Source: DSFT01 sp032249175
GTDB taxonomy: Bacteria; Hydrothermota; Hydrothermia; LBFQ01; DSFT01
DNA: 23,936 nucleotides
Reading direction: 5' to 3'
NCBI GenBank assembly: GCA_032249175.1
Contig: JAVVGK010000012.1
Coordinates: 1-23,936, forward strand
Below, piece by piece: positions 15,875-23,910 of the stretch. The position numbers were made by a program, and so were the translations under genes. Each line of letters opens with the position of its first letter. Positions within the stretch are counted from its first letter, which is position 1. The notes beneath the pieces are model-generated. The model did no database searches and was not told the origin of the DNA. It saw only the letters and a program-made list of their open reading frames with translations.

Positions 15875-18800
15875 TTGATTGGGATTTTAATTGCCTTTAA
15901 TGTTGATGTAGTAAGGGATTCTATTTACTTTGACTATTCTAATAATAAAGTCTATATTTTAAAAAATTATAGAGGTGTTGTAATAGATACATTCAAAATT
16001 TTAACATTTGAAGAATACTTTAATTTCTTATCAGATAGCTTATTTTATGCTCAATATCAAAAATTTTCTTCAAGCAACTCGTCAAATAATCAATCTGGTT
16101 TAATTCCAACAATTTCAGTTCCTATTGATATTCCCGTTGGTCTTGGATTTCTTGGAGGTAATGAAGCGAAAATTGACATTAAAGGAAATCAGAGTATGGA
16201 ATTCGGTGGCTCAGCAAATAGTATTATATCACCTGTAAATTATGGCTCATCAACATTTCCACAATTACAAATGAAACAAACAATAAATGTTAATTTAAAT
16301 GGGACAATTGGCAAGAAATTAAATGTTAATATAAATCATAATTCTGAGGAAATTGACCAAACGAAAAATAAAGTTAGACTTTCTTATAATGGTGAAGAAG
16401 ATGAAGTTTTTCAACTTATAGAGCTTGGTGATGCAAGTAGCTTACAATTTCCATCTACTAAATTTTCAAGCCTTCCTTTAACTTCTGATAATTCACTTTT
16501 TGGAGTAAGGGCAAATACACAACTTGGACCAATAAAAAGCACTATTGTTTTAGCAAGAGAAAAAGCACAAGTTAGCACACAATCTTTAAAAGCTAATTTT
16601 CAACAAAAAACTGACACAATTTATGAAAGAGATTATGAAAAATTAAAGTTTTTCTATTTAGATGAAACTGATTCTATAATTGAGCTTAAAGTTTTTATTG
16701 ATGATAGGATAAATAATAATAATAGTCTTTCAGTTTATGGTAAAGCTTGCTTTAATGCTGATGTGAATGCTTATTGTGAAAGCGGATATTTTGATTTAGA
16801 TACAAGTTATGTAAGATGGGCTGGAAATGTTATTGAATTTACAAAAACAATAAATGAAAATTATGTTATTGGTGTTTATTATAAAACATTAAATGGAAAA
16901 GTTGTTGGCTCTTTATCTAATCCAATAATTTTAAAACTCATAAAACCTGAAAATCTTTCATCAATTGAAAACACCAACGATCCAACGATGCTTTATCTTT
17001 GGAAATTACAATTGAAAAATGTTTATTATATTGGTTATGATAGCACTACAACAAGTTTAAATCTTACAATTTATAAAGATACAGTTCCAATTCCCGTAGA
17101 TGGTGAAAATGGCAAAAAATATATTCAAATTTTTAAACTTGATAATAATAATGATGGCTTAGTTGATTTAAGTTGGATTGACCCTAATGGAAAAGTTTAT
17201 CCTATATTAGCAAGGGGTTATCTTATATTTCCTGATTTAGAGCCTTTCCCTGATTCAATTATTTATAAGAAATATCATTTTGTTGGTTCAGAAGGAACAA
17301 AATTCTTTTTAGTTGCTCAAAACACAAGAGCAAATAGGAGTATTGAAATTCCACCAGATGCTATAATAAGCAGTGTAAAGGTTTATGTAAATGGTGTTGA
17401 ATTACCACAAAGTGATTATAGCATTATTGGAAATAGAATTGTTTTTAATAAATTTATAGACCCTAATGCAGATGTTGAAATTAGATATGAAACAGGGAAT
17501 ATCTTTCAGTTTGGAAGTAAATCAATAATTGGCATTAGAAATGATTATTATTTTAATGAGAATTTTAGAATTGGCTCTTCATTTCTTACAAGAAGTGTTA
17601 GTACGGGTTTTGTAAGACCAGAGGTAAATAATGAATCAAGAAGAACTCAAATTCTTGAATTTGATTTTGATGGAAAATTTAATTTACAAAAATTGGATAA
17701 CACCTTTTTAAAACTTCCAAATTATTCAGGAAATAGTTATATTAACATAAAAGGTGAAGTTGCTCAAAGTAATCCTGAAATTTCAACAACAGGAGAAAGT
17801 TATATTGATGATATGGAAAATATAAATGAAAGCAATAGTGTAAGTCTTGGTGGATTTGATTGGCATTATGGTTCTCTTGCGACAGGATATGACCCTAATA
17901 ATTATGTAAAATTTTTAAAGTGGAGACCATTTGGTTTTCCCAAAGGACAAATTTATCCAAATTTAACAGATGATAGAGAAAGAAATGCTATTGAAAATAC
18001 AATTGGCTTTTATTTTGAGCCTATCAATTTAAATTCAAGTAATAATTGGTTTAGTGTTTTAAATTTGATTGATAAAAGTGGGTATGACTTTTCAAGGGTT
18101 AGCACAATTGAAATTATATTAAAAAGTAAAGAAAATTTAATTGTTAGAATAGATGTTGGATATGATATTCCAGAAGATGAAGTAAGAAGAGATATTAATG
18201 GGAATTTAAAAGGACCAAATGGAATTCTTGATAGTGAAGATAAGAATAATAATTGTGTTTTAGATGCTACACTTAATGAAGATGTTGGTTTTGATGGAGA
18301 TTATACTTTTGACTTTAATAATAATTTTGCGGGAACAAAAAATAATGGAAGACTTGATAGTGAAGGACTTGTTGATTGTTGGAGATTAAATCAAAATTCA
18401 AACTATTGGACATTTATACTAAATATGAATAAAATTCAGCCAATTAGTGATGTTAATGGTTGGAAATTTTATAGATTATCATTTTTAGAGCCTGATTCAG
18501 TTTTTGGAAGACCTGATATTTATAGAGTTAGGTACATTAGATTAACATTTTCAAACTTTACAAAACCAGATACAATATTTTTAGCAAAATTAAATTTCAA
18601 AGGTAGTAAATGGATTGTTGGAACAAAGTTAATTAGTCCTGAAAAATTCTCCTTATCTCAGGTTAATACAAAGGAAAATCCAGAATATATTAAGCCACCT
18701 TGGGTAAAACAATATATAAATCCTGATGGAACAATTGAAAGTGAAGGCTCCTTAGCATTAATTTATGAAAATATAACACCAAATAAAGAATTTTTAGCAT

Positions 18801-20962
18801 ATAAATCAAGCACAAGGGGAAATGATTTAACATTTTATAATAAAATTTCATTTTATGTCAGACCCTCACCAAATACTACACCACCCTACCCAAAAATTAT
18901 TTTCAAATATGGCAAAGATACATTAAATTATTACTTTTATGAATATCCGTTAAATTCAAATGATTGGCAAATTGTAGAAATTGATATAAAGAAAATTGTT
19001 CAATTTAAAAAACAAATTTTAGATAATGGGAATTTTGATCCATCACAAGTTTATAAAAATGAAAACTATGGATTTAAGGGTAATCCAAATTTATTAGATA
19101 TTAGGTTTTATGGAGTAGCTTTATTAAATGAAAGTCAAATTCCTATAAGTGGAACAATTTGGATTGATGATATTAGAGTAATAGAGCCTGACAATATAAA
19201 GGCATTAGCGATGGATTTAAGTGGCTCTTTGAATTTTGGAACATTAATGAATTTAAATTTATCATATACTAATAAAAGAGCGGGGTTTAGAGGACTATTG
19301 GATGATAAACCTTCAAATGATAATAGTGAGAATTTTGGATTAAATTACAATATGAATTTAGATAGATTATTTAGTAAGTCTTGGGGTATAAGTTTGCCTT
19401 TGTCATTTACTTATAATTCAAGTGAAACATACCCAAAATATCAAACAGGAACAGATTTAATTATTGAGCAAGATAAAGAAAAATATGGAACATTTAATAA
19501 AAGCTATTCTATTTCTTCAAGTTATAGAAAATCATCATCAAATAATAGAATTTTAAGATATGTATTAGACCCATTTAGCTTCCAATATAGCTATAATACT
19601 GCTAATTCAAAAAGTTGGACATCTGCTGATAGCACAAGCTCATTTAATATCTCTGGAAGTTATAATTTAGTTCCCACAATTTTAAAACCACCTAAAATTT
19701 TCAATAAAGAAATTTATTATTTACCAAGAAACCTCAATTTATCTTTAAATTATAGAGAAGATTATAAAAAGAATATAAATTTTATTTCGGGGACAAGTCA
19801 ATTTACACCTAATAGACAAGTTGGAGGGAGTTTTTCAATTAACTATTCAATAATAAATAATTTGTCAAATTCTTATAGTCAAAGTAGGAATTTTGATAGA
19901 ATTAGAAATAAATGGACTTCACTTTCAGAAAGTTTTAACAATTCTTTAAATTTCTCAATTCCATTCATAAACAATTCAATAAACTATACCGCTAATTATT
20001 CTGAAAATCAAGTCTCATCTGATACTAACAAAATTTACAATATCTCACAAAGTTCAAATGTAAATTATAATATATCTACAAGAAACATTTTCACAAAATT
20101 ACTTTTAAGTGAGCCTAATTTAAGTTTTAGTTATTCAAAAAATTTCAACATTCCATTACAAACATCTTCTCAAAATTACTTATTTAGAATTGGATTATCA
20201 TTTCCTAAAACTGATAGTCAATTCAGTTGGTCTGAAAATTATGCTTTAACTTACAATCAATCATTCAATTGGAATAATTTTTCAATTTCAACAAGTCCTT
20301 CATATAATTTAAATAAAAACTATTCAACAATAAATTCAATTAAAGAAGACAAGAGTTATCCTAACATTACTTTAAATATCTCCTCTGTGCCAATACCAAA
20401 CAAATTAAAAGATATTATTTCATCTCCTAATTTAACATCAAGTTTTAGAATAACAAATTCAAAAACAATCAATATAAGACCAGATAATTCCTTAGAAATT
20501 ACAACGAGTTATTTAAGAGATTTTTCACCACTTATTCAAACATCAATTTCAATAAAAGATGGAACAAGCATTTCAATTACATATAATAATAGAAAGCAAG
20601 TTTCAAAGTTTGAGGATTATAGAGATGCTCAAAGCACTAATAATTCAAACGATTTAACATTAACACTAAGCAGAGTAATCACACCATCAGATAATTTTCC
20701 ACTTGTCAGAAATTTAAGAAGCAATTTAACAGTAAATTTAACATATAATGTTAGCTCTTCTAAGCAAATTACAAGAAACCAAGATAATGAAATTACTGAT
20801 TTTGATAATTATAGTAGAAATATAAGCATTCAAGGATATTATACATTTAATAATTCTGTAAGTGCTAACTTTACAATAAATCATACAAGAAGCTTAAATA
20901 AAGTTATGATGACAGGAAATCAAAATTTCACAATTTTAATTAAATTTGATATACAATTCTAA
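15875..20962 (+). CDS. sprA: SprA-family outer-membrane translocon of type IX secretion/gliding
   Basis: SprA is the giant outer-membrane beta-barrel through which type IX secretion substrates leave the cell. The protein here is 1695 residues, clearly shorter than Flavobacterium johnsoniae SprA (2403). Family signs: a YIDDMENINES segment near 640, the GILDSEDKNNNCVLD stretch near 785 followed by an NEDVGFDG continuation, long alternating Ser/Asn/Tyr strand patterns from about 1100 to the end, and a terminal Phe typical of barrel proteins. The start is uncertain: an in-frame stop lies at 15866, and TTG at 15875 gives only a short hydrophobic leader. It is the only gene of its unit; no other T9SS genes are in the window. 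Confidence 0.9.
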   Translation: MIGILIAFNVDVVRDSIYFDYSNNKVYILKNYRGVVIDTFKILTFEEYFNFLSDSLFYAQYQKFSSSNSSNNQSGLIPTISVPIDIPVGLGFLGGNEAKIDIKGNQSMEFGGSANSIISPVNYGSSTFPQLQMKQTINVNLNGTIGKKLNVNINHNSEEIDQTKNKVRLSYNGEEDEVFQLIELGDASSLQFPSTKFSSLPLTSDNSLFGVRANTQLGPIKSTIVLAREKAQVSTQSLKANFQQKTDTIYERDYEKLKFFYLDETDSIIELKVFIDDRINNNNSLSVYGKACFNADVNAYCESGYFDLDTSYVRWAGNVIEFTKTINENYVIGVYYKTLNGKVVGSLSNPIILKLIKPENLSSIENTNDPTMLYLWKLQLKNVYYIGYDSTTTSLNLTIYKDTVPIPVDGENGKKYIQIFKLDNNNDGLVDLSWIDPNGKVYPILARGYLIFPDLEPFPDSIIYKKYHFVGSEGTKFFLVAQNTRANRSIEIPPDAIISSVKVYVNGVELPQSDYSIIGNRIVFNKFIDPNADVEIRYETGNIFQFGSKSIIGIRNDYYFNENFRIGSSFLTRSVSTGFVRPEVNNESRRTQILEFDFDGKFNLQKLDNTFLKLPNYSGNSYINIKGEVAQSNPEISTTGESYIDDMENINESNSVSLGGFDWHYGSLATGYDPNNYVKFLKWRPFGFPKGQIYPNLTDDRERNAIENTIGFYFEPINLNSSNNWFSVLNLIDKSGYDFSRVSTIEIILKSKENLIVRIDVGYDIPEDEVRRDINGNLKGPNGILDSEDKNNNCVLDATLNEDVGFDGDYTFDFNNNFAGTKNNGRLDSEGLVDCWRLNQNSNYWTFILNMNKIQPISDVNGWKFYRLSFLEPDSVFGRPDIYRVRYIRLTFSNFTKPDTIFLAKLNFKGSKWIVGTKLISPEKFSLSQVNTKENPEYIKPPWVKQYINPDGTIESEGSLALIYENITPNKEFLAYKSSTRGNDLTFYNKISFYVRPSPNTTPPYPKIIFKYGKDTLNYYFYEYPLNSNDWQIVEIDIKKIVQFKKQILDNGNFDPSQVYKNENYGFKGNPNLLDIRFYGVALLNESQIPISGTIWIDDIRVIEPDNIKALAMDLSGSLNFGTLMNLNLSYTNKRAGFRGLLDDKPSNDNSENFGLNYNMNLDRLFSKSWGISLPLSFTYNSSETYPKYQTGTDLIIEQDKEKYGTFNKSYSISSSYRKSSSNNRILRYVLDPFSFQYSYNTANSKSWTSADSTSSFNISGSYNLVPTILKPPKIFNKEIYYLPRNLNLSLNYREDYKKNINFISGTSQFTPNRQVGGSFSINYSIINNLSNSYSQSRNFDRIRNKWTSLSESFNNSLNFSIPFINNSINYTANYSENQVSSDTNKIYNISQSSNVNYNISTRNIFTKLLLSEPNLSFSYSKNFNIPLQTSSQNYLFRIGLSFPKTDSQFSWSENYALTYNQSFNWNNFSISTSPSYNLNKNYSTINSIKEDKSYPNITLNISSVPIPNKLKDIISSPNLTSSFRITNSKTINIRPDNSLEITTSYLRDFSPLIQTSISIKDGTSISITYNNRKQVSKFEDYRDAQSTNNSNDLTLTLSRVITPSDNFPLVRNLRSNLTVNLTYNVSSSKQITRNQDNEITDFDNYSRNISIQGYYTFNNSVSANFTINHTRSLNKVMMTGNQNFTILIKFDIQF

Positions 20963-20981
20963 TTTTAGAAAAATTTTTTAG

Positions 20982-20993
20982 CTTTAAAATTTT
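20982..20993 (+). promoter_or_regulatory. CTTTAAAATTTT element before the hemY remnant
   Basis: Intact copy of the 12-base element, 19 bases after sprA. The remnant reading frame begins four bases after it, so the promoter seems to have outlived the gene. Confidence 0.55.
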
Positions 20994-20996
20994 ATT

Positions 20997-21303
20997 TGGA
21001 TCAAAAGTAAAGTTAGGACTTCAACTATTACATCTTACATTATAACAAAAGAACATTTAAAATTAGATTTAGGTAATGGTTTTCTTGTCTCCCCACTAGA
21101 AAATTTAAATAAATGGCCTCAAAAAGTTTCAAATGAATTCACAATTTTAAGATTTTTCTTAAAAGATAGACCATTTAAATGTGAAAATGATGAAAGAATT
21201 TTTTAAAAATGAGAATATATATTTTATTGGCTCAAGTTATGATGGTGTTGGAATTTCATCATGTATTAATCAAGCTTTTAAATTGAGAGAATTGAAGCTT
21301 TAA
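20997..21303 (+). pseudogene. hemY: Remnant of protoporphyrinogen/coproporphyrinogen oxidase (HemY)
   Basis: Two fragments in different frames. Fragment A (20997-21206) reads STITSYIITKEHLKLDLGNGF, then LVSPLENLNKWPQKV and ILRFFL; this follows the HemY pattern of a TATV..A strand, a GFGFLVP motif, a KWP block and an LLR-F strand. Fragment B (21181-21303, shifted by one base) reads NIYFIGSSYDGVGISSCINQA, the FAD-binding C-terminal signature (compare G..Y.GVGIPDCI). The N-terminal FAD fold, roughly 300 residues, and most of the stretch between A and B are absent. The enzyme oxidises porphyrinogens in haem synthesis. The decay is seen directly; that the organism has dispensed with this step, or has another copy, is inference. 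The final stop overlaps the next promoter element. Confidence 0.8.
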
Positions 21304-21309
21304 AATTTC
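21298..21309 (+). promoter_or_regulatory. CTTTAAAATTTC promoter element of the DUF177 gene
   Basis: Copy of the 12-base element that includes the stop codon of the hemY remnant. TAAAAT is at 21301-21306, and the ATG follows five bases after the TTT. Confidence 0.65.
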
Positions 21310-21313
21310 CACT

Positions 21314-21802
21314 ATGAAAACTATTACGATAAATTTAAAGGAAATAAAACCTGGTAAAAGCACATTTCAAGTTTCATCTACCGCAGAAGAACTTGAACTT
21401 ACAGATATAGAATTTAAAATAATTGGAAGTATTCAAACAGAGATAAACATATATAAAAACCGCAATAATTATGAAATGGAAATTACCTCAAAATTTAAAA
21501 TGCTTTTGTTTTGCGCAAGATGTTTAAATGAATTTGAAAAGGAATTTACTGAAATTGACCACTTTTACTTAAAGGAAGGTTTTGAAAACATTAATCAAGA
21601 GAGTACATTTTCAGAAGAGGATGCCTATACTATATTTTTTAATGATGATATTATAGATGTTTCACCATTAGTTAGAGAGCAAGTTATTTTATCAGTGCCA
21701 ATAAAACCACTATGTTCAGAGAGTTGTAAAGTTCCAGATTATAAGAAAGAAGAGGAGTTAGACCCAAGATGGCAAAAATTATTGGATTTGTTTAAAAAAT
21801 AG
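21314..21802 (+). CDS. DUF177/YceD-family protein
   Basis: The 162-residue protein shows the DUF177 pattern: paired cysteines C67-x2-C70 in LLFCARCLNEF, an acidic middle, DVSPLVREQVILSVPIKPLC, then C134-x3-C138 and the closing DPRWQKL. In bacteria and plastids members are linked to 23S rRNA accumulation and usually sit directly upstream of rpmF (ribosomal protein L32). Here rpmF does not follow; pstB does, under its own promoter element. The four cysteines probably bind zinc. The start is fixed by the promoter element. Confidence 0.9.
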   Translation: MKTITINLKEIKPGKSTFQVSSTAEELELTDIEFKIIGSIQTEINIYKNRNNYEMEITSKFKMLLFCARCLNEFEKEFTEIDHFYLKEGFENINQESTFSEEDAYTIFFNDDIIDVSPLVREQVILSVPIKPLCSESCKVPDYKKEEELDPRWQKLLDLFKK

Positions 21803-21821
21803 TAAAGGTTTATATTTTCAG

Positions 21822-21833
21822 CTTTAAAATTTT
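21822..21833 (+). promoter_or_regulatory. CTTTAAAATTTT promoter element of pstB
   Basis: Copy of the 12-base element in the 37-base gap between DUF177 and pstB. TAAAAT is at 21825-21830, and the ATG follows seven bases after the TTT. I see no Pho-box-like direct repeats upstream. Confidence 0.65.
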
Positions 21834-21839
21834 GCTCTT

Positions 21840-22598
21840 ATGGAAAATACCAAAATAGAAGTTAAAAGTCTAAATTTTTATTATGGTAATTTTAAGGTTC
21901 TTAAAAACATAAATTTGAAAATTTTTGAAAATAAAATAACCGCTCTAATAGGACCATCAGGTTGTGGTAAAACCACATTTTTAAGATGTTTAAATAGAAT
22001 GCATGATTTATATCCAAATACTAAGTATGAAGGGGAGATTATCTTTGACAATGAGAACATTCTAAAAAATAATATAAATTTAATAAGTTTAAGAATGAGA
22101 ATAGGAATGGTTTTTCAAAAACCAACGCCTTTTAATATGTCAATTTTTGATAATGTCGCATTTGGATTGAAACTTAAAGGAATAAAAAATAAAACTGAAA
22201 TTAAGGATAGAGTTGAAAAAGCATTAAAAGACGCTTATTTATTTGATGAAGTAAAAGATAAATTACATAAAAATGCTTTATCATTATCAGGAGGGCAACA
22301 GCAAAGACTATGTATAGCAAGAGCAATTGTAGTTGAGCCAGAAGTTTTGTTATTTGATGAGCCAACAAGCGCCCTTGACCCAATATCTACTGCTAAAATT
22401 GAGGAGCTTATAAGGGAACTTGGTAGAAAGATGACAATAGTTATTGTTACTCATAATATGCAACAAGCAGCAAGAATATCTGATTGGACAGCTTTTATGT
22501 ATCTTGGAGAAATTATAGAATATGGCAAAACTGATGATATATTTACAAGACCAAGACAAAAACTAACAGAAGATTATATAACAGGGAGGTTCGGATGA
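21840..22598 (+). CDS. pstB: Phosphate ABC transporter ATP-binding protein PstB
   Basis: ATPase of the high-affinity phosphate importer. The 252-residue protein has Walker A G38-P-S-G-C-G-K-T-T46 followed by the PstB-typical FLRCLNRMHDLYP, a Q-loop in FQKPTPFNMSIFDNVAFG, the ABC signature LSGGQQQRLCIARA, Walker B VLLFDEPTSALDP, the switch VIVTHNMQQAARISD and the family ending YITGRFG. The length is exactly right for PstB. The permeases PstA/PstC and binding protein PstS are not in the window. The stop overlaps the phoU start as ATGA. Confidence 0.97.
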   Translation: MENTKIEVKSLNFYYGNFKVLKNINLKIFENKITALIGPSGCGKTTFLRCLNRMHDLYPNTKYEGEIIFDNENILKNNINLISLRMRIGMVFQKPTPFNMSIFDNVAFGLKLKGIKNKTEIKDRVEKALKDAYLFDEVKDKLHKNALSLSGGQQQRLCIARAIVVEPEVLLFDEPTSALDPISTAKIEELIRELGRKMTIVIVTHNMQQAARISDWTAFMYLGEIIEYGKTDDIFTRPRQKLTEDYITGRFG

Positions 22599-23215
22599 GA
22601 AAAGCTTTATCTGACGAATTAAAAGAACTTGAAGAGAAAATTTTTCAAATGTCAGACATTATAAGAAATATGTTTTTAAATTGTAATAATTATGAAGAAA
22701 TTTTAAAACTTGAAGATATTGTTAATCAAAGTGAAATTGAAATTGAGTTCTTCGCAATAAAGATATTAGCTTTATATCAACCAGAAGCTATGGATTTAAG
22801 AAAAATTATAACTGCAATCAAAGTAAATAATGATTTAGAAAGAATAGCTGATCATATTGAAAACATAGCAAGGGATTTTTATCTAATAAAAGATAGTGTT
22901 ATTATTAGTATTGAGGAATTGTTTAATAAGGTTTTTAATGTTTTTGAGAAATCAATAAATGCATATAAGAATAATGATGTGATTACTGCGAGAGAAGTTT
23001 TAAGTGGTGATAGTGAAATTGATAATTTAAGAAATGAATTAATTAACAAAATTGTAAGTCTTATGACAAAGGATTCCAATCTTGTTGATAGTGGAATTAA
23101 GACAATAAATATCATTCAAAATCTTGAAAGAATAGGAGATTTATGTACTAATATATGTGAGGATGTTATTTTCTTGATGGAAGGCAAAATTTTCAAACAC
23201 GGAAAAGAAATATAA
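22595..23215 (+). CDS. phoU: Phosphate-signalling regulator PhoU
   Basis: PhoU links the Pst transporter to the PhoR/PhoB sensor pair and limits phosphate uptake. The 206-residue protein consists of two three-helix repeats, each with the metal-binding E/DxxxD-type motif: ERIADHIENIARD and ERIGDLCTNICEDV. An EAMDLRKIITAIKVNNDLERI stretch is characteristic. GGGAGG lies six bases before the ATG. It is coupled to pstB by a four-base overlap, the usual arrangement. Confidence 0.96.
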   Translation: MRKALSDELKELEEKIFQMSDIIRNMFLNCNNYEEILKLEDIVNQSEIEIEFFAIKILALYQPEAMDLRKIITAIKVNNDLERIADHIENIARDFYLIKDSVIISIEELFNKVFNVFEKSINAYKNNDVITAREVLSGDSEIDNLRNELINKIVSLMTKDSNLVDSGIKTINIIQNLERIGDLCTNICEDVIFLMEGKIFKHGKEI

Positions 23216-23218
23216 ACA

Positions 23219-23863
23219 TTGCTAAAATTAGAAAATGTTATTTCAGGTTATAAAAATTTTAAAATCTATATTGAAAATTTAGAAATTTACGAAGGTAAAA
23301 AGGTTGCTATTTTAGGTCCTAACGGAAGTGGAAAAAGCACATTTATTAAAACTTTATTGAAAATGTTAAATTATGAAGGCTCCATAAAATTGTTTTCTAA
23401 GGAATTAAAGGAAATAAATCAAGAAGAGCTTACAAAACTTTGCTCCTTCTTATTACAAGTTGAATATTATCCAAGTATTAAAGTTAAAACATATCTAAAT
23501 TTAGCAAATGTAAAATTAAAATTTGATATATTTGAAGTTTCAAATTTATTAAACAAAAAATTGGATGAGCTTTCAAGTGGAGAAATTCAAAGAGTTAGAT
23601 TAAGCAGAGTTATTAATTCAAATTCAAAAATTTTAATACTTGATGAGCCATTATCTCACTTGGATCCATACTTTCAGATAACACTTCTAAATTATTTAAA
23701 TCAAATTAACAAAACTATTATCTTAACAATACACGACATTCATTTAGCTATTAAGTTTTTTAAAGATTTTATTATTATGAAAAATGGTAAAATTTATTCA
23801 ACAATTCTTAATGAAAAAATTTTTAAGGAGGTTTTTAGTGTTAGTATAGATAATTTTTTGTAA
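23219..23863 (+). CDS. ABC transporter ATP-binding protein, FecE/BtuD-like
   Basis: The 214-residue ATPase has Walker A G33-P-N-G-S-G-K-S-T41, a Q-loop near LLQVEYYP, signature LSSGEIQRVRLSR, Walker B ILILDEPLSHLDP and the switch LTIHDIHLAIKF. The IHDIHLA wording and short length are closest to ATPases of iron-siderophore/cobalamin importers, but this is inference and no permease is adjacent. The start is a TTG three bases after phoU, giving MLKLENVISGY, a normal beginning for the family. Being in one unit with pstB and phoU may be chance. Confidence 0.85.
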   Translation: MLKLENVISGYKNFKIYIENLEIYEGKKVAILGPNGSGKSTFIKTLLKMLNYEGSIKLFSKELKEINQEELTKLCSFLLQVEYYPSIKVKTYLNLANVKLKFDIFEVSNLLNKKLDELSSGEIQRVRLSRVINSNSKILILDEPLSHLDPYFQITLLNYLNQINKTIILTIHDIHLAIKFFKDFIIMKNGKIYSTILNEKIFKEVFSVSIDNFL

Positions 23864-23895
23864 ATAAGTCAAAGGCTTGAATAAATGAATTTAAA

Positions 23896-23907
23896 CTTTA
23901 AAATTTC
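23896..23907 (+). promoter_or_regulatory. CTTTAAAATTTC promoter element at the right edge
   Basis: Last copy of the 12-base element. TAAAAT is at 23899-23904, and an ATG follows four bases after the TTT. Confidence 0.6.
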
Positions 23908-23910
23908 AAT

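Noticed and set aside
20963..21313. The gap after sprA as a regulatory RNA or empty spacer
   Set aside because: Translation shows HemY-like fragments in two frames, which explains most of the stretch.
22201..23115. Minus-strand frames inside pstB and phoU
   Set aside because: They are shadows of strongly conserved plus-strand genes.
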